DNA from: Cryptomeria japonica
Lineage: Eukaryota; Streptophyta; Pinopsida; Cupressales; Cupressaceae
Direction: 5' to 3'
Assembly: GCF_030272615.1 (NCBI RefSeq)
Contig: NC_081414.1
Span: 313,197,664-313,261,663, forward strand
DNA: 64,000 bases
The stretch's first letter is position 1, and every line of letters begins with the position of its first letter. The notes beneath the pieces were generated by a model. It was not told where the DNA came from, ran no database searches, and saw only the letters and a program-made list of their open reading frames with translations. Of the stretch, positions 1 through 12,230 are shown piece after piece. The position numbers and the translations under genes are program-made.

Positions 1-143
1 TTTCCATAATCTGTTTATATCTCTCTTAATATGCATGCTTAGGATTGTAGTTTCATTCATCTTTTGTTTTTTATTGTCACTAACAACACTAACATTTGAA
101 TCTTATGTTTCTTGCATCCTTTTCAGCATGCATCACATAGCAA
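1..143. other. Unclassified left edge next to a truncated LTR
   Basis: This AT-rich stretch does not align with the corresponding part of the full LTR at 5055-6438; similarity begins only at about 144. The LTR has therefore been truncated or recombined here. No coding signal is visible. Confidence 0.5.
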
Positions 144-547
144 TCAACTACACATTGTTCTAGACAACTTCAACCGCTCCTGGATCACCGAACATTGGAT
201 CTTGTAGCTCTTACATTTTTTCCACTTTGTGCAATGCATTTGCTCATTCTCAAGATAAACGATTATCTTCACGCACCAAATCCACTTTGAAACTCATCAT
301 GCACATCATGCTTATGTGGCATCTTCATCTCCGATCATCATTCGATCATAGATCATCACAACCGATTCTCCAAGCTCCATCAGTTAGGGTTTAGCTTATC
401 AACTGGTTAAGGTTACCGGTTGATCTCTAATTCAATAACAATACCAATATCGGTTGCCTTCACTACTTTACTGCATCATTACCGGTTGCTATTGACATCA
501 ATGATAACACTATACTTTATCAATGCAATCTTCATGCAATGCCAACA
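144..547 (-). repeat. Truncated 3' LTR of copia element 1
   Basis: This segment aligns with 6018-6438, the distal part of the complete LTR, at roughly 88 percent identity by eye. It ends with CCAACA at 547, which read on the minus strand is the canonical TGTTGG LTR start. A polypurine tract in antisense follows directly. The right-hand LTR carries a short extra duplication around the ACCGGTTGC motif that this copy lacks. About 980 bp of the LTR are missing on the left. Confidence 0.9.
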
Positions 548-570
548 ATCTCTCCCTTTGGCATTGATGG
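548..570 (-). other. Polypurine tract of copia element 1
   Basis: Read on the minus strand this is a purine run, CCAAAGGGAGAGAT, directly abutting the TGTTGG start of the 3' LTR. That is the position where plus-strand DNA synthesis is primed in LTR retrotransposons. The sequence upstream of it, CCATCAATG, recurs next to the PPT of the insertion at 11181-11203. Confidence 0.85.
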
Positions 571-723
571 CAATACAAATATTAATACCCTTTGATTGTG
601 ATGATTGAGGGTAAAGCACATACATAGGTATAGGAATCCTGGTTTACATTTTTCCACATACTCTCCTTCAGCCGTATCTTCATGTCTTCAGCTGGTAACT
701 GGCTATCAATCATATATAGTTCT

Positions 724-750
724 TCTCCCCCTTTGACAACAATGCCAAAG
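724..750 (-). other. Second PPT-like purine tract
   Basis: The minus strand reads CTTTGGCATTG followed by TTGTCAAAGGGGGAGA. It lies about 174 bp upstream (in the element's sense) of the true PPT. The same arrangement occurs in the insertion at 10234-12247. It may be a relic of a duplicated PPT or a functional second priming site. Confidence 0.5.
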
Positions 751-878
751 TGAAGGTTAACCATTCCATGCTTCACCGATCTGCAACTAGTTGCTCCCCC
801 TGTGGAGTAGCTCCACTCTACACCAATCCATCTTCAAGATTTTCAATAATCTCTGGTACTGATGTCTTCAACATCTTT

Positions 879-3800
879 TTAATTGACCTCATGTAGGGGT
901 ACAACCCCTAACTTACCTATAAGATACTCAAATGTAGCCTTAGGCAAAGGTTTAGTAAAGATATCCGCTAGTTGTTCCTTAGTAGATACATGCTCCAGTG
1001 ACATATTTTTACTTTGCACTTTCTCTCTCAATAAATGATACTTTAGCTCAATATGCTTTGTCCTAGCATGCAACACTGGGTTCTTAGAAATGTTTATCGC
1101 ACTGGTGTTATCACAGAAAATCCTTATCATTTCTAATAGCTTCAACTTGAAACCTTCCAAAATGTGTTTCATTCAAATTGTTTGGGTACAATTCATATAT
1201 TCTGCAACATATTCAACTTCTACAAATGATTGAGTGTTACAACTTTGTTTCTTGTTGCTCCAAGACACTAGTCTTCCTCCAAGAAAAAATGCTCCTCCGA
1301 TTGTACTCTTCCCATCATCAACATTGCTTGCCCAGTCTGCATCTGTATAGACTTTTAATTCAAAATATCTTGCATATGGATACCATAATCCATAATCAAT
1401 TATGCCTTTCAGATACCTAAAAATTCTTTTAGTTGCTACCATGTGGGACTCCTTCGAGCTTTTTTGAAATATGGCAACCAATCCTACTGAATGAGGAATG
1501 TCTGGTTTGCTGTGGACAACATAATGTAGTTTAACTATCATGGACCTGTACTCCTTTTCATCAACTGATGCAGAATCATCCTCTTTAGACAATTTACAAC
1601 CTATAACCATTGGTGTTCCAACTGGTTTACAACCTCCCATTCCAAAAGTCTTCAACACTTCTTTCACATATTTGGACTGTGTGATGAAAATAACTTCCTT
1701 CATCTATTGGATTTGTAGACCTATGAATTTTTTTATCTCACCTACCAGTGACATCTCAAACTCATTCTTCATTTCATTAGCAAAATCATGATACATATCA
1801 TCATTTCCTCCAAAAATGATATCATCCACAAATACCTCACTTACCAGTATCTTATCTCTTTCTGTCTTGAGATATATGTTACTATCTTCACTGGTTCTTT
1901 GAAAACCTATCTTCACCAAGTGAGAGTGCAATCTTTCATACCATGCTCTTGGTGCTTGCTTCAATCTATATAATACCTTATGTAATTTGCACACCATGTC
2001 TTTTTCTACAGTTAAAGCATAACCATCTGGTTGTTCAATGTAGACTTCCTCTTCCAATATTCCATTTAGGAATGCTGACTTCACATCCATCTGATATACT
2101 TTGAATCCTCTATATGTTGCAAATGCAAGTAGAGTCCTTAATCCTTCCAATCTTGCAGCTAGTGCAAATGTCTCACCATAGTCTTCACCTTCTTCTTGTG
2201 CACATCCTTTGCATACCAGTCTGGCTTTATTTCTAACCACTACTCCATCTTCATTTAGCTTATTTTTGAATACCCATTTTGTACCTATTATATTCTTGTT
2301 CTTCGGTCTGGGTACCAATGACCAAGTATTGTTCTTCTCTATCTGGTCAAGTTCTTCCATTGCCTTGATCCAATCTTCATCTACAAATGCTTCTTTTGTT
2401 TCTCTAGGCTCAATGGTGGAAATCATACATGAGTTCTCTCTAAGCCTTGTTCTAGTTAGCACACCTGCATTCTTGTCTCCAATAATCTGATTGGGGCTAT
2501 GATTTAGTCTAACATACCTTGGAATAACATGATCTTGTTTTTCAAGTTCTTCTTCTTCACTTTCCTCATCTTCTGCCGGACCTTCCTATTCCAGTTGAAT
2601 TGGGGCTTCTATGTTCTGTTCTCCAACTTTTGGCTTCACTGGTTCCGGTTCTAAAAATAGTGTGTAAGGTTCTTCTTCTTCCTTCTCTTTACTGTTTTCT
2701 CCTGATTTCTCAGGAAACTCATCAACTCGGACATTTACACTTTCAATGATCTTCTTAGTCTAGTTGTTTCAACACTTGTAAGTTTTTATCTTGGTGGAGT
2801 AACCAAGAAATATGACTTCATCACTCTTGGCATCAAACTTACCAACATAATGACCTCTCTTGATAAAACATCTGCTACCAAAAATCTTAAAGTAACTGAC
2901 ATATAGTGATCTACCATACCAGTACTCATAGGTAGTTTTGTCCTTACCTCTCTTAACCAGTATCCGGTTCATTGTATAAACAGTTGTGCTGACAACTTCT
3001 CTCCAGAATGTCTTAGCTACACCTCCTTGAATTAGCATAGTCCTAGCAGCTTCAACAATTGACCGGTTGTTCCTTTTTGCAACACCGTGCTGATGTGGTG
3101 TCCTAGGTGCAGAAAGTTGCCTCTTAATTCCATTGTCTTCACAGTATCTAGTGAATTCCTCTGAAGTAAATTCGCCACCTTGATCAGTTCTTAAGCACTT
3201 TATCTTCTTTCCACTTTCATTTTCAACTAAGGCTCTGAATACCATAAAGTTGCTAAATTGTTCTGTCTTGTCTTTCAAGAATGTGACCCACATCATCCTT
3301 AAGCAATCATTGATAAATATCATGAAATACCGATCACCTTGAATACTCCTAGTGCTCATTGGTCCACAAAGGTTGGTATGAACCAAATCTAGCAAATGTT
3401 CCACTGAGAAAGATTTTCTCTTGAAGTTTGAGGATGTCATTTTCTCTAACTGACAATCCTTGCACAAAGAATTCACAGGTTTGCCCAACTGTGGCAAACC
3501 TCTTACTGATTTGGACTTACTGACTTTTACAATGTTATCAAAATTTACATGACAGAATCTCCGATGCCAAAGCCAACTATCTTCTACTTTTGCAATTAAA
3601 CAACTATTGACTTTAGAGATTAAATGAAACAAGTTACCTTTGCTATGTTTGCTAGTTGCAATCAGTTCACCTTTGCTTTCATAAATCTTGCAGACTCCAT
3701 TCTTGAATTCCAGTGGGTAACCTTTGTCATTGAGTTGAGCAACACTCAAAAGATTGTGTTTCAGTCCTTCAACCCAGTAGACATCATTTGCACTACTCTT

Positions 3801-4088
3801 ACCATTCAGAGAGATGGATCCTTTCCCTTTCACCATGTAGGGTGAGTCATTCCCAAATATCACAACACCTCCATTAAACTCTCTCAGAGTAAGAAACTTA
3901 CTCTGGTCACCGGTCATGTGGTGTGAACAACCACTATCTATAATCCAATCATCAGAACTATCCATGCGAGAGACCAATTCCTTTTGATATGGTGTTTCTT
4001 CTTTAATAGGAACAAAGAAAATTTCCTCATTTGCATCTTCTTCAGATTCTTCATCTATAATTCCTCCATCCACTGCAATGAGACAACC
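879..4088 (-). pseudogene. Ty1/copia pol polyprotein, decayed
   Basis: Minus-strand remains of a copia pol in the canonical order. The aspartic protease (WIIDSGCSHHMTG, near 3950) is followed by the GAG-pre-integrase HH/CC region. The integrase core has a D-D-E-like layout, including LRTDQGGEF and SAPRTPHQHGVAKR. The reverse transcriptase has KARLVCKG, QMDVKSAFLNG and FVDDIIFG, and RNase H has TDADWAS and a C-terminal DNTSAI...HIELKYH. All parts lie in one frame but are interrupted by in-frame stops near 4088, 2770, 2760, 2585, 1704 and 1173. The RT catalytic box reads FVDD where YVDD is usual. Gag lies upstream; a 330-bp tail leads to the PPT. The gene is non-functional in this copy. Confidence 0.95.
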
Positions 4089-4984
4089 TCATTTACCTTT
4101 GCCTTTATACTTCTTATACTTTTCTCGGTTTTGCTCATTATCTCCATTTGGACAGTTAGCAACAATATGTCCAATCCGATTACATGCATAACACTTCAAA
4201 GGTAATTTACCTTTGTACTTACTAGTACCTCTGGGTAATCGCTTGTCCAACAATGCTTCAAGCTCAATCAAACTATCTTCATCATCTACCTCTCTACTAG
4301 ATCTGGACTCGTGACTGTAGCTCACTTCTTTGTTTTTCCTTACTGGTGGGTAGGAACTGAAGCTCTAAATGCAGATTCTGATCTCTGTACACTTCCATCA
4401 AAACCATTTAATTCAAATGCAATTAATTTACCAATGATGGAATCGAGAGTTACCTTTGTTTTATCAATAGACTTGAGTTCTTGAATGGTTGCAACTCAGA
4501 TAGCGTAGACTGGTAGAAGGATTCTTGACACCTTGCTAACCATTATGGTATTGTCCACTATATCTCTAGCACTTTTGATCTCTCCAACTATCTCCTTGAT
4601 CCTCTGACCATACTGTTGAATGTTTTCACCTTCAGCCATCTACATATCATCAAATTTACCTCTTAGACTCTCTTCTTTGGCAATATTAACATGCTCATCA
4701 CTGCTATAGATATCTTCTAGTTTCTTCCATACTTCATATGCAGTCTCCAATCCATGGACATCAACATACTCTGAATCAGATAAGGAACTGATAATAGCCT
4801 CCAATGCTTGATTGTTATCCTGTTGCTCCTTGTTTTGATCATCTGACAGACTCCCACTAGGCAAGTTATATTTAGTAACATGTTCCCAATATTGACTTCC
4901 TAAGCTTTTGATATAGATGTTCATCCTATCACTCCAGATTCTGTAGTTTTCCCTATTGAATTTCAGACCACCTTTCTTCATCAT
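4089..4984 (-). pseudogene. Ty1/copia gag, decayed
   Basis: The N-terminal part (4640-4984) has the Gag-polypeptide signature GLKFNRENYRIWSDRM and a UBN2-like helical region with YEVWKKLEDIY. The C-terminal part (4089-4325) carries one CCHC zinc knuckle, CYACNRIGHIVANC, followed by a lysine-rich tail. The two parts are in different frames, so at least one frameshift lies between 4640 and 4325. The knuckle part is in frame with pol and separated from it by one TGA. Gag packages the element RNA in virus-like particles. Confidence 0.92.
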
Positions 4985-5038
4985 GTTCTCCTAGATCTTT
5001 TCCTCAATCTATTAGGCTTAAACACAAGAGGACCTGAA

Positions 5039-5052
5039 ATGCTCTAATACCA
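5039..5052 (-). other. Primer binding site, tRNA-iMet type
   Basis: The minus strand reads TGGTATTAGAGCAT, one base different from TGGTATCAGAGC, the complement of the initiator-Met tRNA 3' end. It lies two bases from the inner LTR end at 5055, as expected for first-strand priming. Confidence 0.88.
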
Positions 5053-5054
5053 AT

Positions 5055-6438
5055 TGATAATATGATGAAACTATAAGGATCCGGTCAACTACTGAGAGGG
5101 GGGGTGAATCAGTAGATAAAAAATATACTAAACTTTCACCAAACTTAATCCCAACTCAGAAACAACTTGCTAAACTAACTGGTTTAGACACTGTATCAAA
5201 AACGACAACTGCACTGTCAAACTTTACCGGTTGACCAAAACATCAATGATACAATGAAACAGATCTAAAACTTAAATACCATTTAACCAAAACATTAAAC
5301 CACTTTACTAACATCAGTAATAGCTCATTTCATTACATTTCTAGTCATCTAAACATATTTAAGTGGCTTTACCAGTTAATCATATCAACCATATCAAAAC
5401 ACATCCACAAAATCATTCACCACCTGACACAATGATTTTTCATGTGGAAACCCAAATGGGAAAAACCATGGTGGGGATGAATACCCACAAGCATTTTGAA
5501 CTCTTTTGATGTTTTCCCTATTAGGAGCCAAGCCTTGTTAGACGTATACGATAATGTCCTGTTAAGAAGAGATCTGATTAAGGACCACCCGATTAAGAGA
5601 TTGACTACAATACCCTATTAAAGGTAATACCCTGTTAGAGGTAACCTCGGTAGAGGATTTCAAATCCAAGCTAATGGATCACCTAGTTAGAGGATTTAAA
5701 TAACACCGAGCCTGTTAAGGGATTTAACTGTTGTAATGGTTAGAGAACAACAGATTCTTTGTTGACCTAGAAATAGCACTACCTTGCTTAATCAGATCCT
5801 TTTCTACTCCTATCTGCCTTCACAACATTCTGCAGACACTCCTTCTGGTTCGGTAACAATCACAATTCCACACTTAACCAAATTTCCAACACAATTACAA
5901 AACAACTCATCGATCTTATAAGCAAATACAATAGGTCGGTAACACATCACAAAACCTACAAATCTCATAGAGATCATAAACATATCGGTTCAATCATAAC
6001 CATTGGATTACACAAAAATCAACTACACATTGTTCTAGACAACTTCAACCACTCCTGGATCACTGCACATTGGATCCTGTAGCTGTTCATGCGTTTTTCA
6101 CTTCATGATATGCATTTGCTCATTCCCAAGATAAACAGTTATCTTCATGCACCAAATCCACTTTGAAATTCATCATGCGCATCATGCTTATGTGGCATCT
6201 TCATCTCTGATCATCATTTGGTCATAGATCATCATCACCGATTCTCCAATCTCCATCACTTAGGGTTCTTCTTATCAACTGGTTAGGGTTATCAGTTGAC
6301 CTATGCTTCAATAATAATACCAATAATGGTTGCCTTCACTACTTTACTACCGGTTGCATTACTACATCATTACCGGTTGCTATTGACATCAATGAAAACA
6401 CTATACTTCATCAATGCAATCTTCATGCAATTCCAACA
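5055..6438 (-). repeat. Complete 5' LTR of copia element 1
   Basis: The LTR is 1,384 bp with TG...CA ends on both strands (TGATA at 5055, CCAACA at 6438). It abuts the PBS on the left, and its distal ~420 bp match the truncated LTR at 144-547. It contains the inverted-repeat motif at 5089-5115 and a GTGGAAACCC/GGGAAAAACC stretch near 5435. The outer flank is TAACA; the matching target duplication is lost because the other LTR is truncated. Confidence 0.88.
5089..5115. other. LTR-end inverted repeat with G/C-tract loop (element 1)
   Basis: CTACTGA and TCAGTAG form a perfect 7-bp stem around a 13-nt GAGGGGGGGTGAA loop. It lies 34 nt inside the PBS-proximal LTR end. The same motif with a different stem sequence occurs at 10246-10281, 17204-17268 and 59048-59074. 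Confidence 0.8.
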
Positions 6439-6821
6439 TAACACACCACTCGCACGCAACCAAACCCACACTCTTCACAGCCAACCCCAAACAACCCACT
6501 CGCATCACTCAAAAATGGAGGAAGCAGGTCGAGAAAGAGGGCAACACATTCCCGATCAACCCTCAACCAGGCAGAAGCCAACACACACAACCTCCACATC
6601 TGCACACCAAACACCCTCAACCGCACCCCACACCTGCCAAGACAACAACAAGGGTAGCAAACAGAAATAACCTTTTTCTAGAGCACATCGACAACCCCCC
6701 CTCATATGCACAAAACATCGTCAAGCAGGAAGCGAGCTAGGGAAAACCCTAGCTCAACATGACCACAACACCATGCACAACGAGTTGAGCCATCATTCGT
6801 CTCATCCTAATTCAATTCCAA
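6439..6821. other. CA-rich segment with short ORF, unassigned
   Basis: The composition changes abruptly to C/A-rich sequence right after the LTR end. A 51-codon frame starting at 6513 (MEEAGRERGQHI...) is rich in Pro, Thr, His and Gln. This could be the 5' end of a LINE ORF1 into which the copia element inserted, but no domain supports that. It ends where the duplicated block begins. Confidence 0.3.
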
Positions 6822-9800
6822 TAATACTATTCTTCAATCTTGAACCACTTTATTATAATTCTTTTTGGTTCAAAATGCCCAAGTTTCAAAGGGATACTTC
6901 AACATAGAGAGGTGTTTGTTCTTGTATGGAAAAAGGTTGTAAGGTCTCAAAGTTAGTTATTCAAGAGCACTATTCACGAGAATATTACAACCTTACCAAC
7001 AACATGTAAAATATAGGCATACTCTACTATTTCACCTAACTCTCATATCCTAACACATTTTTAGTCTTTAGGAGTAATGGCACATAGCCTATTAGGATAA
7101 TCCCTATAGATTTTATGGGTAATTTATCATGTTAGGTACTTCAATCTCATTCCCATTAATATTGATCATGGTTGAAAATTAGTGAAAAAGTATTCTTTGT
7201 TCCTTACACGTAAATTGAATTATAAATTTCAACATGATTGTAAGAGTGAACCAAGGAGAAGAAATGTCTAAAAGATGTGGACAACTATTCCAAAGTAATA
7301 ATCAAATGATTTATGAGTTTAATGTGAATTTTCATGCCCCATGCTTCAAATTGGTAGCAATTTTTTGGGGATACCTAAGGTGAAAAATCTCATTTATAAA
7401 GGGAATGGAAATAAAAATATGGGCAGTGTTTACAAAACCAATAAAAGGAAGAAAGTATTTATACAAAGCAGTCACGTTTCAAGTTCCATTTCGAGTATTA
7501 TATTTTGATAGTTTCATGTGGGTTTGTTTGAATCTTGTAATAAATTCCTTTTAACCTCTAAATATTGAATGTGAAGTGCATATTCAACCTTGATATAGTG
7601 TATCCAATTGCAACATATTCATTTCTAGATGTATTTGTGATTAGTTAACCAACTAGAAGATTGTAAAATATTCACAATGCTTTTATGAAGTATCTTTTCA
7701 AAATAATAAAGTAAATGTTCATGTTCTGTAGGGATTACTAAGTATTTCTCTTCTAATAGCTTATAAATCTATGTATATATTTAAACATACCTATAGAACC
7801 TAGTTTACTTGTATCTAAATAAAATTGTATAGTCCTTTGTGGGACCTTCATTAAGATCTCAATTTTGGTTTCTATGGTTGCATCATTTAAAGATGGTAAA
7901 TTTATTCCCAATTGAATAGAAACAACATTCTATTATTTTCTCTATATTTCATCACCTTATTAACACACTAAAACAAACAAAATATTTTATTGATTATCAA
8001 TGTGTGTAATTTTTAGTATTTACCAACTTCCATATATTCGAGTGTATAATAACAATAGAGGTTGTAACATTCCCATCTTCAAACACTACCTAAGGTAATC
8101 CTTCATCAATTTAAGTAAAGGTGCTTGACCTTGCATGATCTAACTAGCATATAAGTACACTCTAACAATAAAAAAAGGGGTATACTAACATTGGGTATGA
8201 TCTACAATTGTGAAATTATTTATATTTTATAATTTCATTCTACTAGAATGTTTTAGTAGAGCTAGAAGTGAAGAAGGCTTTATCCACCTTAATGATTGGT
8301 CCAAATTTCCCTACTTGATCATAAGGTTGAAGTTTTTGTAATTAAAGAGTCTTACCTTTAGGTATTTAAGGCATAATTTTCATCACCAATTTTTTAATTT
8401 TTTTTTACTAGGTATAAAAACTTGAAGATCAGTTTTAGACCCTAGTTAATGAAAACCAAATGTAGCAAAAAAAACTTTACCATCCTTAAATGATTATTTA
8501 AAGATATTAACTGGTAAAGAAATATTGTTTATCCCAGTTTAGAGGGTGGTGAATTTTTTCAACATCAGACCTAAAAATAAGATATAAATCTACAATTTGT
8601 AATAGAAATCGGAACAATATTCAAATATCAACACAAATAAGAGGAGTTTTTGGCTAATACAAGGAGGTAACAAGCTCAATGGAGAGCTAAAAATATAGGT
8701 AAGTCATCGACATAAGATCTTGATGAAATTAAACTAGTTGGCAAATATGCAAAAAGTAATACCTTTGTAGATTTAAGTGATTAGTATCAATATACTTTAG
8801 ATGGCTCTGTCAATAACATGGTTATAAATAGTAAGAAAACTTCTTAATTTAACTATGATGCAATGAAATTAACAAAATATAGGAGTAAGAAATAAAAAGT
8901 CATATCATGAGTTACACATTGAGAATGTGAACATAGATTTTTCCCCACCCACATGTGTGAGAAACTAAAGGGACACTCCACCTCATTCTCCTCATGCCAT
9001 CTCTTGAAAAATTAAAGTTGAAAAAGAATAGGAACCTCCCTTCCATGATGTCAAAGATACTATAGAATTAGAAACTTGATCAACATGTAGACATAATTGA
9101 ATGACTCAATTAAATGTAATGTGAAATGCAACAGTAAGCTCAACTTCTTCAATAAGACTTGCAAATCAACTAGAATCAAAATATTGGTCAAAAAGCAAAT
9201 GGGAACCAAACCATATCACTAAACATTAGTTGATCCTAATAAATCCTCAAACAAAAAACCACACAATAAAAAATAGTTTACGAAATAAGAAGATTATAAC
9301 TACCATGCCAAAATTAGTTGATCTATTTCCATCTAGATGACTTGTTCTCTTGGTTTAGTGAAATAAGGAAATTCCTCTTAAACTAGAAATTAAATCATTA
9401 GTAAACATGTCTAATGAAATACAGGCATATGAGGAGGACCTAAAAGTATAACATGGGGAAGCCAAAATATAAGTCTTCATGGAATTTTTATCAATACCAT
9501 AATAGGAGACACAAAAGGCCAAAACTAACTAGAACCCCAAAATAAGAAAGAGTTGTGAGATAGTTCAAGATGTCACAATTGAAGAGAGCAAACCTAGTTC
9601 TCAATCTACACTAAATTTTGATAAAAAAATATATTAAAGTACGGGGAAGCAACCCGGCTACTATAATGGTGATCCTAACTTTGAATGTTATGGGCCTTAT
9701 TGCCTCTAACAAAAGTAATGTAAGAGAATCCCTACACAATGTGGTAATATTAAGTCATTATGAAAAAATGACCTTTTGACTTTTTTATTTTAGTTCAATT

Positions 9801-10233
9801 ATTTGTTTGTTAGTTGTAGTTAGTTTATTGTGAAACTTGATACTAGATTTTATAATTTTGGGAATAGTTTGAGTAATGATTTTTTAGTGTCATATTAAAA
9901 TTTGAGAAGAATTTAATGAGAAAAAAGATAGTCAAGTAGTTTTAGAGAATCTATCAAATAGATAGCTATGTATAGTTGGGATTATTTTCATGCATATGGC
10001 AAGTGATTTATAGCTTGAACCAAATAAAATAATATTTATATGAATTTATTGAGCCCTCGGTAATAAGTTTTCAGTACCACATGGAGGTTTCTCCATTATT
10101 TAATGCTTTGAATTTGTAAATATATATTTTTTGGTTGATGACATATTATATGTGGTATTGGGATTTATACTATATTGTTGCTAACATTGATAATTGAAAA
10201 ATGTTTTGACACTAAATAAACTATGTTGTATAT

Positions 10234-11180
10234 TGTTGGAATCCAAGAACACTGAGAGGTGGGGGGGTGAATCAGTGTTCTATTGACAAGATCAATTTTA
10301 ACCTTATTAACAAAGCATTTCAGTAACCGGTAATCATAAAAGAGTATAACAACAAATAGAAATGAACCAACCACAAGAGAATACACTATAACACAAATAT
10401 TTATACATGGAAAACCTCAAAGAGGACAAACCACAGTGGGATTGGAGACCCACAATATCTATCCACTGGCCAAATGAATAAATATTACAATAGGGGCCTG
10501 CACATTCAAGAAGACCAACAACTTAGAGCACATTGCTCATCACAAAAGGAGGCTCACTGACTACAAACACCAAATATGGAGTTACAAATAAAATTCTAAA
10601 CTCTGAAAGTACATCTGCTACTGCTGGATGAGTTCCGATAAAAGCACAGTCTGTACTGATTTTTCACTATGTCCTACCGGTATCTTGCTTCGCTTCCCAA
10701 ACCTCTAAACCAATATCCAAGACTAACTACAAAATGTTACATTCCAATTATGTCAATCAAGATCGCTCGCACAATATCACATCACTATATTCCATTACAT
10801 TACCAAAATAACCTAACCGGGCTGACTTAAATACCCTTCCCAAACACAAACATAAATGCCTTATGCGGCTTACAATGATATTATAATTTATTTACATGTC
10901 GTCCTAGAAAAAAATAAATTTATTAAACTTAGAGACTGATGCCGCTAATCGATGTTGTTTAGACCTGCCGGATCAATCTCCCACGCCGGCCTCATATACT
11001 GGTTCCTAGTTTGCCAATTTCCCTTGTCTGCTGGTGCTAGTTCTTTGTGTGCTAGATGACTTGAATGTCAGTTGCCAAATAATGAATACTAAGGAGTACC
11101 GGTTAAGTGACCAACCCAAAATGGTGTGTGTAGCCATCAATTAAAACACTAATAAACTGGATGAGTGTCAATTGCCAACA
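10234..11180 (-). repeat. 3' LTR of the inserted element
   Basis: The 947-bp LTR runs from TGTTGG to CCAACA and is followed by an antisense polypurine tract at 11181-11194. It contains the inverted-repeat/G-tract motif 12 nt from its left end and the conserved ATGGAAAACC...GTGGGATTGGAGACCCAC region near 10406. This shows the insertion is an LTR element in minus orientation. Confidence 0.85.
10246..10281. other. LTR-end inverted repeat with G/C-tract loop (element 2)
   Basis: AGAACACTGA pairs perfectly with TCAGTGTTCT (10 bp) around a 16-nt loop with a run of seven G. It lies 12 nt from the LTR end. The stem differs in sequence from the other three elements but pairs fully. Confidence 0.85.
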
Positions 11181-11203
11181 ATCTCCCCCTTTGGCATTGA
11201 TGG
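11181..11203 (-). other. Polypurine tract of the inserted element
   Basis: The minus strand reads CCATCAATGCCAAAGGGGGA then GAT, directly before the 3' LTR. A second tract of the same form lies at 11349-11375, about 167 bp further into the element, mirroring the pair in element 1. Confidence 0.85.
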
Positions 11204-11480
11204 CAACACTCATTTGAAAAATGGATCGCTGAAGTGTTGTTCTGGTTCTTTGCCAAAAACTCCAAAACTGATCTCAAAAAATGTTGGAAGACTACTCCCC
11301 CTGAGCTATGCATTACTTCTTATGTCCCAATAAATTTTCACATCAACCTCTCCCCCTTTGACATCAATGACAAAGTCGGGGCAAATGAATGAAAGAATGA
11401 GAGAAAAACTGTGATTACCGGATCTAGATGTACTTGAAAATATTTGAGTAAGCATTCTTCAAAAATCCTAAGTATGTATC

Positions 11481-12230
11481 CTAACATGTCTTCAATGTGC
11501 TCAAAATGGATACAAAATCTTTAAGAATATATGCATGAAGCTCTTCTTTTGATAGGTCCTCCGGAGTAGGTTTATCCATTAACTCTATGCTTTCCCTCTT
11601 GTGAAGTAACAGAGTGTTCAACCAGAGACTCACCAAACTTCTTAATTCCCTTGCACGTCGGATTAGCCTATCCATGTCCTTCTCTAATGCATAAATCTGA
11701 GACTCTGTTATCAAAATCTGATCGTCAATGGTACTGGTTAGTGTCTGAGTACCATCAAAATTGTTAGCCAAATGTTCTAACCGAGCCTTTGTCATCTTCA
11801 ATTTCACCTCAATGTCCGCTGTAAGTTTTCCAGTGTTAGTACAGGACCTATATATAATTCTACACTCATTTAGAGCCTTATAAATCTTTGTTATTTCCAT
11901 TGCTAGCTTAGTCTTGTCAGATGAAATCATGTTGTCACAAGTCACCTTTCGGGTTGCATTATACCGCTCAACCAACTGCCGGTTTGATACCTGTTGAAAA
12001 GTTTTAAACTCTTTGGAAATATGCTCTATCAAACCTTTCAGTTTGCTGGATGGGCTTCCAATCTGATCTACCTTATATTCTGGTGCAAGCTTCTGCAAAA
12101 CCAGAATGGCTTGCTCAATAACCTACTTGCCTTCAATCCCTCCCTTCCTTAACATCTGAGCTACAACATACATCAATTCAAAACCGTTCAGCTGCTCAAT
12201 ATTCTTTTGTGCAAAATCACCTTGACCGGA
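11481..12230 (-). pseudogene. Unrecognised coiled-coil ORF upstream of the 3' LTR
   Basis: A minus-strand frame runs from about 12230 to 11481 with one in-frame TAG near 12126. The open part from 12098 gives 205 residues. It is Lys/Glu/Leu-rich and helical, with coiled-coil character around IYKALNECR and ITESQIYALEKDMDRLIRR. It ends ILKDFVSILSTLKTC. No gag, protease, integrase or RT motif is present. Its place just before the PPT is where some copia lineages (Sireviruses) carry an extra env-like ORF. It may be the C-terminal part of the same ORF family whose N-terminal part is at 60459-61522. Function unknown. Confidence 0.55.
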
